41,813 nt of DNA, taken from Novosphingobium chloroacetimidivorans. GTDB lineage: Bacteria > Pseudomonadota > Alphaproteobacteria > Sphingomonadales > Sphingomonadaceae. This document shows, piece by piece, positions 24,413 to 33,026 of the stretch. The translations under genes were made by a program, and so were the position numbers. The DNA lies in NCBI RefSeq assembly GCF_014204535.1, contig NZ_JACHLR010000025.1:1-41813 (forward strand), in the 5' to 3' direction. The notes under the pieces were generated by a model, which saw only the letters and a list, made by a program, of their open reading frames with translations, had not been told where the DNA came from and searched no databases. Each line of letters opens with the position of its first letter. The stretch's first letter is position 1.

Positions 24413-25573
24413 TCAATCTTCCGGCGCGTGCTCGAGTATGCCCACGATGAGCATCCACCCGACGAAGTACAGGCAGGTGAGGGCCGCGGCGATCACGATG
24501 ACGCTCAGCAGGCGGCGTGGCAGCACCGGTGTATCAGGCTTGTTGGCCTCGACGATCCGCTCCAAGTAGAATTGCTGGCGCTGCGCCTCGTTGCGGGCCT
24601 GCACGAGAGCAGCGTTGGCGGCGTTGAGGTTTTCAGTCGCGAATTCCTGCTCGACGTACAGGTCCTCGTACCCGCCCATCTTCGAGGCGATGCCCTGGCC
24701 GGAGCCGACGACACGGCTATCCTGCGAAGCGATCTGGACCGAGATGGCGTTGATCTGGTTACGCAGAGCCGGGATTGAGGGGTTCTGCGGCGTCACTCGC
24801 TGCATGTTGTCGAGCTGCGCCTGTAGGGCTGCCCGTGTCGCGACCATGTTGTTCGAGATGTCGAGCACGCCGGCGGCTTGCTTGGCCGGGTCGATCACCT
24901 CCTGCGACGTCCGGAAACCGCCCAGCGCCGTGCGCGCCCGCCTGGCCCGATCGCTTGCGAGTTCGACTTGCTTCTGAGCCTCGGCGATAGCCTTGTTCTG
25001 GGCGCGGCTGTTGAGCCTGTTGACCAGGCCTTCGCTCAAGTTCAGCAAGGCATCGTTGATGACGAACGCGTCGTCGGGCGTGAATGCCTTTACCGTCAGG
25101 ATCGCAGTGCCACTCTCGCTGTCGAGACGAGCATCCACCATCTTGCCGTAGTACTTGTAGAACTCCTCGAACGAATTGTCAGCGAACAGACCGGGAAACC
25201 GGGACAGCGGGTCACCATTTTCCGCGAACCGGCTACGAGCGCCGGCATTCTTCTCCAAAGCTCGCAATGCGTCGCGCGAACGGACGAATTCGAGCACTTC
25301 GTTGGCCTGCTCCTGGCCACTCGACAGGCCCGTGGTCTGGATGAGGTTGGCCAGTGTCGAGAGCTGAGGGCGCTTCTGGTCCGGGCTCTTGATCACGAAG
25401 CGGGCTTCGGACACATAGATGTCAGAGGCAATAAACCCGTAGTAGAGCGCCGCCAGCAGTGTCGGCAGAACAACGACGAGGACGAACCATCGGCGTTTTC
25501 TCAACCAAGCCGCCAGACCGAGTCCGCGGGTCCTTGTTTCTGCCTCTACCGGGAACGATTGCTCGACGTTCAT
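24413..25573 (-). CDS. kpsE: KpsE, inner-membrane/periplasmic capsule export protein
   Basis: KpsE belongs to the polysaccharide co-polymerase/export family and links KpsMT to the outer-membrane channel. The 386-residue protein has an N-terminal membrane helix (WFVLVVVLPTLLAALYYGF), the family run YVSEARFVIKSP, a long periplasmic helical part (AIAEAQKQVELASDRARRAR) and a C-terminal membrane helix (LLSVIVIAAALTCLYFVGWM). ATG at 25573 follows GAAGAG closely and gives the usual length. It heads the kpsE-kpsM-kpsT operon and is divergent from kpsD; the 234 bases between must hold both promoters, which I could not place with confidence. Confidence 0.94.
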   Translation of the reverse strand: MNVEQSFPVEAETRTRGLGLAAWLRKRRWFVLVVVLPTLLAALYYGFIASDIYVSEARFVIKSPDQKRPQLSTLANLIQTTGLSSGQEQANEVLEFVRSRDALRALEKNAGARSRFAENGDPLSRFPGLFADNSFEEFYKYYGKMVDARLDSESGTAILTVKAFTPDDAFVINDALLNLSEGLVNRLNSRAQNKAIAEAQKQVELASDRARRARTALGGFRTSQEVIDPAKQAAGVLDISNNMVATRAALQAQLDNMQRVTPQNPSIPALRNQINAISVQIASQDSRVVGSGQGIASKMGGYEDLYVEQEFATENLNAANAALVQARNEAQRQQFYLERIVEANKPDTPVLPRRLLSVIVIAAALTCLYFVGWMLIVGILEHAPED

Positions 25574-25807
25574 ATCTCTTCGTAGCGCCCGATAATCACA
25601 AGATCGTGGCCGTGTTCGACCGTGCCGTTCCGCTAGGCCAACACGGCGAGGCACGCAAGTGCGCCGCGGGTCCGCCTCCAGCGCCCTCACCGCCCACGCC
25701 CTTTCCGCGTGGCTGTTGCCCGCGTGGAGCGATGCTATTGTTCATTCCGAAAGCGCAATGCTAAGGCGGCGCCCGTCAGCCGTATGGCCTCCCGAGTTCG
25801 ATCAGCG

Positions 25808-26959
25808 ATGCAGTTCAGAAAACGTGTTTGTGTGTTGCTGCTCGCAGGTCTTGCCGGCTGTGCCTCTCTTCCCGCAAGCGGTCCGACCGGCAAGCAGATC
25901 GTAAGATCGGCCCTAGATCCGGAGGCGAGCACGCCAATCCGAGTGATCGAGCTTTCGGCCCTGGCCGATGTCCCCCAGTCCACCATCAGCGCGCTGCCAG
26001 CGGCTCTGAACGTGGATCTCGCTCCTCCGCCGACTGACATGATCGGCCCTGGAGATATCCTGGACATCAACATCTACGAAGCGGGGGTCACGCTTTTTTC
26101 TAGCGGCAGCCCTGCTGGCGAGAAGGCTGGGTCGATCGCGGTAAACGCCGGCGTGCAGGCGCAGAAGTTGCCGCCGACCCGCGTCAACGACGATGGCGAC
26201 ATCGCCATTCCCTATGCCGGCAAGCTTCACGTTGTCGGCCATACGATCGGCGAGGCGGAACAGATGATCCGGCGATCGCTGCGCGGACTGTCGCAGAACC
26301 CGCAGGTGATCGTGACGTTAAGCCAGGCGATTACCAACACCGTGATCGTCAGCGGCGAAGTAACGCGGCCAGGTCGCCTGGTGCTCCAGACCAATCGCGA
26401 GACCTTGTCCGACGTGGTTGCGTTGGCTGGAGGATACCGGGGCAGCGCGCGGGACCTCACCTTGCGCTTGGTGCGCCGGAACGAGAATATCGACTTGCGT
26501 CTGGAAGATCTGATCGATCAACCATCGCTCGATGTGCGGGCCTATCCCGGCGACCGGCTGATGCTGATCAATGCCCCTCGTTCGTTCTCAGTGATGGGCG
26601 CCCCGGGCAGGGTCGAACAGGTCCCGTTCAGCCGATCCAGAACATCGCTCGCTGCAGCAGTTGCTGCAGCCGGAGGGGTCAACCCTGGACTTGGAGATCC
26701 CGCAGCGATCTTCGTGTTCCGGTTCGTCGTCGACGCCAAAGGAAATCAAGAGCCAGTGGTGTATCACCTGAACATGATGCGGGCCGGCGCCTACTTCGTG
26801 GCGCAGCGATTCGACATGCGGGACGGTGACGTGCTTTACGTTGGCAATGCCGCGGCGAACCAGCCAAGCAAGGTCCTGCAGCTGGTCAGTCAGCTGTTCT
26901 CGCCGCTGATGACCGTGACCGCTGCAGTCCAGACGGTTCAGAACAGCAACAACAACTGA
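25808..26959 (+). CDS. kpsD: KpsD/Wza-type outer-membrane capsule export lipoprotein
   Basis: The 383-residue product is an outer-membrane polysaccharide exporter. The signal peptide ends in the lipobox LAGC (residues 15-18), so it is probably a lipoprotein. DMIGPGDILDINIYEAG opens the polysaccharide export domain, with RVNDDGDIAIPYAGKLHVVG following. SLBB-type parts come next (VIVSGEVTRPGRLVLQTN, SDVVALAGGYRGSARDL; FSVMGAPGRVEQVPF, LAAAVAAAGGVNPG). At this size it is like Wza (about 380) more than E. coli KpsD (about 560). ATG at 25808 is chosen for the signal peptide; ATG at 25784 is also possible. It is divergent from kpsE. Confidence 0.93.
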   Translation: MQFRKRVCVLLLAGLAGCASLPASGPTGKQIVRSALDPEASTPIRVIELSALADVPQSTISALPAALNVDLAPPPTDMIGPGDILDINIYEAGVTLFSSGSPAGEKAGSIAVNAGVQAQKLPPTRVNDDGDIAIPYAGKLHVVGHTIGEAEQMIRRSLRGLSQNPQVIVTLSQAITNTVIVSGEVTRPGRLVLQTNRETLSDVVALAGGYRGSARDLTLRLVRRNENIDLRLEDLIDQPSLDVRAYPGDRLMLINAPRSFSVMGAPGRVEQVPFSRSRTSLAAAVAAAGGVNPGLGDPAAIFVFRFVVDAKGNQEPVVYHLNMMRAGAYFVAQRFDMRDGDVLYVGNAAANQPSKVLQLVSQLFSPLMTVTAAVQTVQNSNNN

Positions 26960-27020
26960 TGCTCATCGTCGCGTCTGCTCTCCGAACCTGCGGCGATAGA
27001 GATTGTTGGAAAGGCACCTC

Positions 27021-27584
27021 ATGGAGGTAGACACCTACCCTATCTCTGACCTTAAGCTGTTCACGCCGTCTCGCATCGGCGATGAGCGCGGCTATTTTGC
27101 AGAGACCTTCCGCGCCGATGTCTTTGCAAAGGCATGTGGCCCGCAGGTCTTCGTGCAGGACAACGAGTCTCTCAGCGCTCGCCCTGGCACGGTTCGCGGG
27201 CTTCATTTTCAGTCGGAGCCGAACGTGCAAGGCAAGCTGGTGCGCTGCACCGCCGGAGCCTTGTTCGACGTAGCCGTCGATATCCGGCATGGCTCTCCCA
27301 CCTTTGGACAATGGATAGGGGAGATGCTAACGGCCCAGAATGGCCGACAGCTGTGGGTGCCGCCCGGCTTTGCGCACGGCTTCTGCTCGGTCGAGCCTCA
27401 CACGGTCATCTCGTACAAGGTTACCGGATACTACAGCCCGGAATGCGACAAGGGTCTGGCGTGGGACGATCCGGAAATCGGCATCGTCTGGCCCGAGATC
27501 GCCACACCAGAGACTCTGTCGAACAAGGATCGTGCCCAACCACGTCTGGCCGATCTCCCCGCCTATTTCAGCTGGAGCGAGTAG
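27021..27584 (+). CDS. rfbC: dTDP-4-dehydrorhamnose 3,5-epimerase
   Basis: This is the third enzyme of dTDP-L-rhamnose synthesis. The 187-residue protein has the cupin-fold run RGYFAETFR, GTVRGLHFQ with the catalytic base H62, VDIRHGSPTFGQW, WVPPGFAHGF, and KVTGYYSPECD with the active-site tyrosine. ATG at 27021, seven bases after GGAAAGG, is preferred to a TTG at 27003. It begins the rfbC-rfbB-rfbD-rfbA operon, 61 bases after kpsD. Confidence 0.96.
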   Translation: MEVDTYPISDLKLFTPSRIGDERGYFAETFRADVFAKACGPQVFVQDNESLSARPGTVRGLHFQSEPNVQGKLVRCTAGALFDVAVDIRHGSPTFGQWIGEMLTAQNGRQLWVPPGFAHGFCSVEPHTVISYKVTGYYSPECDKGLAWDDPEIGIVWPEIATPETLSNKDRAQPRLADLPAYFSWSE

Positions 27585-27589
27585 ACCTG

Positions 27590-28654
27590 ATGCGCGTAAT
27601 CGTGACCGGCGGCGCCGGATTTATCGGCTCTGCCCTAGTACGCTACCTGGTGCTGGAAAAGGGCTACGAGGTTCTGACCCTCGATGCCCTGACCTATGCC
27701 GGATGCGAGGCGTCGCTGAAGGCGGTGGAGGGCCGCTCCAACCATCGCTTCCTCAAGGCGGACATCTGCGATCGAGCAAGCATGGATGCCGCGATCGCCG
27801 AGTTCCGGCCGGATCGCATCATGCATCTGGCCGCAGAGAGCCACGTCGATCGCTCCATCACCGGAGCGGCAGACTTCATCCAGACCAACATCGTGGGCAG
27901 CTTCACTCTTCTGGAGGCGACGCGAGGCTATTGGAGTGCGCTGGAGTCCGAAGCCAAGGCCGCATTCCGGTTCCTGCACGTCTCGACCGACGAGGTCTAT
28001 GGATCGCTTGGCGACGAGGGGCTGTTCGAGGAAACCACACCCTACGATCCCAGTTCACCCTACTCGGCCTCCAAAGCCGCCTCCGACCACCTCGCGAAGG
28101 CTTGGGAGCGGACCTACGGCTTGCCGATCGTGGTCTCGAACTGCTCGAACAACTATGGGCCTTATCACTTTCCCGAGAAGCTGATTCCGCTCACGATCCT
28201 CAACGCACTCGAAGGCCGCGCATTGCCCGTCTACGGCAAGGGTGAAAACGTGCGGGATTGGCTCTTTGTGGACGACCATGCCCGCGCGCTGGACATCATC
28301 GCCGAAAAGGGCCGCGTGGGCGAGACCTACAACGTCGGCGGGCGCAACGAGCGGCGCAACATCGACGTGGTGCGCCGGATCTGCGCCGTTCTCGACGAAC
28401 TGGCACCGGGCACGACACCGCGCGAAAACCTGATCGAGTTCGTCACCGACCGGCCCGGCCACGATGCGCGTTATGCCATCGATGCCACCAAGCTGGAGGA
28501 TGAGCTGCGATGGCGCGCGGCTGAGACTTTCGAGACCGGCATCGAAAAGACCGTGCGCTGGTATCTCGAGAACGAGTGGTGGTGGCGGCCGCTGCGCGAC
28601 CGCTACGATGGCGAACGTCTCGGCCTTGCTAGTGCAGTCAAGGCTCTCGCGTGA
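27590..28654 (+). CDS. rfbB: dTDP-glucose 4,6-dehydratase
   Basis: The second enzyme of the rhamnose pathway, 354 residues, usual length. TGGAGFIGSALV (residues 6-17) binds NAD. HVSTDEVYGSLG contains the catalytic Thr-Asp-Glu. PYSASKAASDH gives the Tyr-x3-Lys. NCSNNYGPYHFPEKLIPL and NVRDWLFVDDHARAL are diagnostic of RmlB. The frame is open far upstream, but ATG at 27590 starts directly at the NAD-binding strand, five bases after the rfbC stop. Its stop overlaps the rfbD GTG start. Confidence 0.97.
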   Translation: MRVIVTGGAGFIGSALVRYLVLEKGYEVLTLDALTYAGCEASLKAVEGRSNHRFLKADICDRASMDAAIAEFRPDRIMHLAAESHVDRSITGAADFIQTNIVGSFTLLEATRGYWSALESEAKAAFRFLHVSTDEVYGSLGDEGLFEETTPYDPSSPYSASKAASDHLAKAWERTYGLPIVVSNCSNNYGPYHFPEKLIPLTILNALEGRALPVYGKGENVRDWLFVDDHARALDIIAEKGRVGETYNVGGRNERRNIDVVRRICAVLDELAPGTTPRENLIEFVTDRPGHDARYAIDATKLEDELRWRAAETFETGIEKTVRWYLENEWWWRPLRDRYDGERLGLASAVKALA

Positions 28655-29535
28655 AAATCGCGGTCACCGGCAACACAGGGCAAGTCGTCTCCGGCCTGAT
28701 CGAGCGCGGAGCGATCGCCGGACACGTGGTGATCCCGCTGGGCCGGCCCGACCTGGATCTTGCCGATCCGAATACGGTGCTGCGTGTGCTTCAGGATGCC
28801 TCGCCGGACGCCATCGTCTCGGCCGCGGCCTACACCGCCGTCGACAAGGCTGAGGCTGAAGTCGAGCTTGCCCACGCCGTGAATGCCGAGGGCGCGGGCG
28901 CCGTCGCCCGGGCAGCCAAGGCGCTTGGCGTTCCGCTGGTGCACATCTCGACCGACTACGTCTTTAGCGGAACGCTGAACCGGCCCTACGTGGAGACCGA
29001 TCCCACAGGGCCGACCGGCGTCTATGGCACGTCCAAGCTGGCGGGGGAGCAGGCGGTACTTGACGCCCACCCTACGGGCACCGCGGTGCTGCGGACTGCC
29101 TGGGTATACAGCCCGTTTGGCGGCAACTTCGTCAAGACCATGCTGCGCCTGGCGGAAGACCGCGACGAGGTGTCCGTGGTCGCCGACCAGGTGGGCAATC
29201 CGACTAGCGCGCTCGACATCGCCGATGGCGTGCTCAAGGTAGTTTCCAATCTCAAAGCTGATCGCGATGTGGCGCTTCGCGGCGTGTTTCACATGACCGC
29301 CCAAGGCACCGCCAGTTGGGCCGATCTTGCCACTGCCATCTTCTCGATTTCCACGGAAAAAGGCGGACCTTCGGCTAGGGTCAGACGTATCGCGACTGTC
29401 GACTATCCGACTCCTGCTACCAGACCGGCAAACTCGCGGCTCGACTGCAGCCTGATCCAACGCACTCACGGTATCACCCTGCCGCCATGGCAAAGCGCAT
29501 TGGAAACGGTGATCGCGCGACTGCAGTCCGCCTGA
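28651..29535 (+). CDS. rfbD: dTDP-4-dehydrorhamnose reductase
   Basis: The last enzyme of dTDP-L-rhamnose synthesis, 294 residues. VTGNTGQVVSGL is the nucleotide-binding loop, VSAAAYTAVDKAE and LVHISTDYVFSGTLNRPY are family signatures, and YGTSKLAGEQAV holds the catalytic Tyr and Lys. VADQVGNPTSALDIADGV and the end RPANSRLDC also match RmlD. The GTG start overlaps the rfbB stop (GTGA), which shows translational coupling. Confidence 0.96.
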   Translation: MKIAVTGNTGQVVSGLIERGAIAGHVVIPLGRPDLDLADPNTVLRVLQDASPDAIVSAAAYTAVDKAEAEVELAHAVNAEGAGAVARAAKALGVPLVHISTDYVFSGTLNRPYVETDPTGPTGVYGTSKLAGEQAVLDAHPTGTAVLRTAWVYSPFGGNFVKTMLRLAEDRDEVSVVADQVGNPTSALDIADGVLKVVSNLKADRDVALRGVFHMTAQGTASWADLATAIFSISTEKGGPSARVRRIATVDYPTPATRPANSRLDCSLIQRTHGITLPPWQSALETVIARLQSA

Positions 29536-29559
29536 ACTCCGCCATAAGGACGACGACAC

Positions 29560-30429
29560 ATGAAGGGCATCATTCTTGCGGGCGGCAGCGGCTCGCGCCT
29601 TTACCCAATGACGCTTGCGACCTCCAAGCAGCTAATGTCCGTCTACGACAAGCCGATGATCTACTATCCGCTCAGCACCCTGATGCTGGCGGGCGTCCGT
29701 GAGGTTCTGATCATCTCCACGCCGCGCGACCTGCCTGCCTTCCGCTCGTTGCTCGGCGATGGCGCGCAATGGGGCATGCGCTTCGAATATGGCGAGCAGC
29801 CCAGCCCCGACGGGCTCGCGCAGGCTTACATCATCGGCGCTGACTTTGTGGGCGACCAGCCCTCGGCCCTGATCCTGGGCGACAACATCTTCCACGGCCA
29901 TGGACTGCCAGAGCTTCTGGCGAGCGCGCGTGCCCGAACGACGGGTGCGAGCGTCTTCGCCTACCACGTCACTGACCCCGAGCGGTACGGCGTGGTCGCG
30001 TTCGATGCGGACAAGCGGGCGATCTCCATCGAGGAGAAGCCCGAGAACCCGCAGTCGAACAGTGCCGTGACCGGCCTGTACTTCTACGATGCCCAAGTGG
30101 TCGATATCGCCGCCAATCTCAAGCCTTCACCCCGTGGCGAGTTGGAGATTACCGACGTAAATCGCGTTTACCTTGAGCGTGGCCAGCTTTCGGTAGAGAC
30201 GATGGGGCGCGGCTTTGCCTGGCTCGATACCGGAACTCCGGACAGTCTGCTGGATGCCGCAGTGTTCGTCCGCGTGCTGGAAAAACGTCAGGGCTTTAAG
30301 ATCGCCAGCCCGGAAGAGATTGCCTATCGCCAGGGCTTCATCGATGCCAACCAACTCGAGCAGGTCATCGGCCGCCTCGGGAAGTCCGACTATGGCCGCT
30401 ATCTACGCGGCATCCTGACGGAGGACTGA
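29560..30429 (+). CDS. rfbA: Glucose-1-phosphate thymidylyltransferase
   Basis: RfbA makes dTDP-glucose, the entry to the rhamnose pathway. The 289-residue protein has the nucleotide loop LAGGSGSRLYPMTLATSKQL, YDKPMIYYPLSTLMLAG, GLAQAYIIGADFV, ILGDNIFHGHG and ERYGVVAFD, all typical. AAGGACG lies ahead of the ATG. It is the last gene of the operon. Its final 31 bases overlap the end of the convergent DUF5672 gene. Confidence 0.97.
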   Translation: MKGIILAGGSGSRLYPMTLATSKQLMSVYDKPMIYYPLSTLMLAGVREVLIISTPRDLPAFRSLLGDGAQWGMRFEYGEQPSPDGLAQAYIIGADFVGDQPSALILGDNIFHGHGLPELLASARARTTGASVFAYHVTDPERYGVVAFDADKRAISIEEKPENPQSNSAVTGLYFYDAQVVDIAANLKPSPRGELEITDVNRVYLERGQLSVETMGRGFAWLDTGTPDSLLDAAVFVRVLEKRQGFKIASPEEIAYRQGFIDANQLEQVIGRLGKSDYGRYLRGILTED

Positions 30430-31238
30430 GCGTCTTCGACAGCTTTGCGGCGACGGGACGACACGTGATCAGCGAGCAAGCGTATGATCCGGGGGGACCG
30501 TCCACGTTCGCGTGACACGTCCTTGAGGATGCGTAGAAAATCGACTCGAATGGTGGAGCGGTCATCAAGACCGCGATAGACATGCCAGAACGCATCCACT
30601 CCGATCGCCTTGGGCATGAGCCAGGCGCCGTGATACCCGAGAGTGGCCTGCACATCCCCTGCCCTCTCGGCCGCAAAGCTATCCGCCAGTTCGCGGGGGG
30701 CGAAGCGCAGGCCTTGTCCTTCTAGCCAGGCGCGGTTGGTGCGGCCGATGGCGAGGTCTTCGGGGTGGATGGGACGGAACTGGGGTGCGCGGCAGGCTTC
30801 CATCAAGCGGCGGCTGCGTAGTGAAAAGCCGCCGTTGCCGACGTCATGGCCGTCGTCGAACTGGGGCCAGCTTGCGCCGATGTAGTCGTAGTCCAGGAAC
30901 TCCGGCCGCCAGCGCGCGGCGTCGAGCACGTGGCCGTCCCATTGCGCGACGAGGCAATGCGAGGTGCGCACATGGTCGACTAGGCGCGACAGCAGGAACT
31001 CGCTGTATGCGGCGGACGATCCGAGCCGGTCGATCGGCACCACGCGGATTTCGGAATGGGCAGGTTGCACGTCGGCATCGGTCAGCAGCAGGCATTCGGC
31101 GAATGCGATCTGGTCGAGGCATGCCTCCAGCGCCCGCACCGTCGCCGCCACGTTCACCGAAGTCACCGCGCACAAGGTCACCTGCGGCAGGTGCAGCCGG
31201 TCGGGCCGTGTCGGATCGTCGGAAGCCGGCATCGCCAT
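30399..31238 (-). CDS. DUF5672 family protein (glycosyltransferase-associated)
   Basis: The 279-residue product fits DUF5672: LPQVTLCAVTSVNVAATVRA at the start, CLLLTDADV, YSEFLLSRLVDHVRTSHCLV, AQWDGHVLDAARW, DYDYIGASWPQFDDGHDVGN, then GGFSLRSRRLMEAC and HPEDLAIGR. The pattern of DADV, QWDG and GNGGFSLRS resembles a GT-A type sugar transferase site, and such proteins are common in polysaccharide clusters, but no activity is proven to my knowledge. ATG at 31238 lies just after the stop of the family 2 glycosyltransferase and two codons before another ATG. The two genes form a minus-strand pair. Confidence 0.78.
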   Translation of the reverse strand: MAMPASDDPTRPDRLHLPQVTLCAVTSVNVAATVRALEACLDQIAFAECLLLTDADVQPAHSEIRVVPIDRLGSSAAYSEFLLSRLVDHVRTSHCLVAQWDGHVLDAARWRPEFLDYDYIGASWPQFDDGHDVGNGGFSLRSRRLMEACRAPQFRPIHPEDLAIGRTNRAWLEGQGLRFAPRELADSFAAERAGDVQATLGYHGAWLMPKAIGVDAFWHVYRGLDDRSTIRVDFLRILKDVSRERGRSPRIIRLLADHVSSRRRKAVEDAQSSVRMPRR

Positions 31239-31242
31239 GCAG

Positions 31243-32886
31243 CTACAACCGCAACGCGAAACGTTCGCTGAACCGGTTGAGCTGGGGATGGTGGAACGGG
31301 TCGACGCACTCCAGGGTGCCATATGTCGCCTGCAGCGCCGCCATCTCGCCAGCGAAGCGCGCGGCGCCCACCGGGTCGCGGTCGAGCCCGCGGGAGACGG
31401 ACTCGTGATGGACTAACGTGGCGCGCGGCTCGTACAGGGACTGCCAGCCCCGCGCGTTCAGGCGCATGCACAAGTCGACGTCGTTGAAGGCGACCGCGAA
31501 GTTCTTCTCGTCGAGCCCTCCAACTGCCTCAAACCGCTCACGCTGGACCACCAGGCAGGCGGCGGTCACCGCCGAGACGAACTGCGGCAGCGCATGGCGG
31601 CGGAAGTAGCCTTTTTCGTCCGGACGGAGCAGGCGGTGCGCGTGTGCGGCCCCTCCCCCGACACCCAGGACGACGCCGGCGTGCTGGATGCGTCCGTCGG
31701 GATAGAGCAGGCGAGCGCCAACGGCGCCGATGTCTTCGCGCAAGGACTGGCGGGCCATGATCGCCAGCCAGTCGGGCGCGAGCACCTCGATGTCGTTGTT
31801 GAGCAGGCACAGCAGTGCGCCCCTGGCCTGCGCTACGGCCTGGTTGTTCAGCGTGGAAAAATTGAACGGTCCAGGCCTGCGCAGCACACGATGGCGCGCC
31901 GGTTCCAGGGCATCGAGGTAGGCAAGCGTCGCCGGATCGTCGCTGCCGTTGTCGACGACGATCACCTCGACCTCCGGGTACTCGGTGCGGGCCAGGCCAT
32001 CGAGGCAGGTACGAAGCAGATCCACCCGGTTGCGCGTGGGGACGATCACGCTGACGAGCGGAAGCGGACCCTCGGATGGCAGCGCGGCCGCGACCCGAGG
32101 GAGGGGGCGGCTCGCGCGGTGGTGCAGGATTTTGGGCACGTGCAGGGGCGCGGCACTGCCCGGCGCCTGCACGACCCGCTCGACAAGCCTCTTTGCCCAG
32201 GCAGGGCCGGACGTTTCCTCCAGGTCGCGCGCGTCCGCCCGCACGATGCACGATCCGGTCAGATAGTCGAAGTGACGCAGCAGCTCTGCATTCCATCCTG
32301 GCTTGAAATGGGGAGTGTGACGGTGGCCCTTGGCGTTCATCAGATCGTCGTCGGCGTAGATCACTCTCGCTTGCGTCGCTGCGGCAGTCTGGCGGTAGGC
32401 GGAGGCCGCGCCTGGCGCGAGCACGTCACCCGCGGCGATCGGCATCAGCAAGGGTGTTTCTTGCCACGGGATGAGCGGCACCGCATCAGCCAGCGTGGGT
32501 GCCTCTGCGGTCCCGATGGTGAGGGATGGTACCTGCTCGGCAGCCAGGCTGCGGAGCGTCGCAGCCAGCCTTGCTTGCCCATGCGCTCCGGTGTCGTCGC
32601 CGGGATCGACCAGGGCCAGGATCGGCGGCCCATCCGCGTCCTCAACTCCAACGGGCTCCTCGCTGCGCATCCACATATGGTATGCGAGCGGCGAGGCTGC
32701 GAGCAGCGGAGCGAAGTGGGCGCGCGCCCTCACCCGCTTGCGGCGAAAGCGCCACCATGCGGCTAGCAGGTAAGGCCGGGGCGCGTAGCGGAACGCATCG
32801 TAGTGGACCCGCAGCGTGATCCAGGCGTTGCCGGCCCAGCCCACGGGTCGTGGTTCTGGCGGGACGCTCTTGCGGCTTAGATCCAT
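31243..32886 (-). CDS. Family 2 glycosyltransferase
   Basis: The 547-residue protein has an N-terminal part of about 270 residues (VIYADDDLMNAKGHRHTPHF, GWNAELLRHFDYLTGSCIV), then a GT2 domain from about residue 278: LVSVIVPTRNRVDLLRTCLD, VIVVDNGSDDPATLAYLD, LCLLNNDIEVLAPDWL, and NFAVAFNDVDLCMRLNARGW. This layout is that of O-antigen/capsule rhamnosyl-type transferases (GT2 with an upstream GT-A-like half). Rhamnose is a reasonable donor given the neighbouring rfb operon, but that is inference. The start is uncertain: ATG at 32886 is used, while the frame is open to 33024 with ATGs at 33006 and 33003. It is divergent from parA. Confidence 0.85.
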   Translation of the reverse strand: MDLSRKSVPPEPRPVGWAGNAWITLRVHYDAFRYAPRPYLLAAWWRFRRKRVRARAHFAPLLAASPLAYHMWMRSEEPVGVEDADGPPILALVDPGDDTGAHGQARLAATLRSLAAEQVPSLTIGTAEAPTLADAVPLIPWQETPLLMPIAAGDVLAPGAASAYRQTAAATQARVIYADDDLMNAKGHRHTPHFKPGWNAELLRHFDYLTGSCIVRADARDLEETSGPAWAKRLVERVVQAPGSAAPLHVPKILHHRASRPLPRVAAALPSEGPLPLVSVIVPTRNRVDLLRTCLDGLARTEYPEVEVIVVDNGSDDPATLAYLDALEPARHRVLRRPGPFNFSTLNNQAVAQARGALLCLLNNDIEVLAPDWLAIMARQSLREDIGAVGARLLYPDGRIQHAGVVLGVGGGAAHAHRLLRPDEKGYFRRHALPQFVSAVTAACLVVQRERFEAVGGLDEKNFAVAFNDVDLCMRLNARGWQSLYEPRATLVHHESVSRGLDRDPVGAARFAGEMAALQATYGTLECVDPFHHPQLNRFSERFALRL

Positions 32887-33026
32887 CGGGATGCCGATAC
32901 GCACTCCTCGCGCCGACGCCAAGGTCACAGATGCGCGCGTTCGCACCGAGGCGGCTGAGACTTGCCGTGCATTCACCTTGCCTCTTGAATCGCAATCGCG
33001 CATCATGGGCGTAGAAAGCTTCAATC

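Noticed and set aside
27134..27589. Extended N-terminus of rfbB
   Set aside because: It overlaps rfbC in another frame and precedes the NAD-binding strand that begins RmlB proteins.
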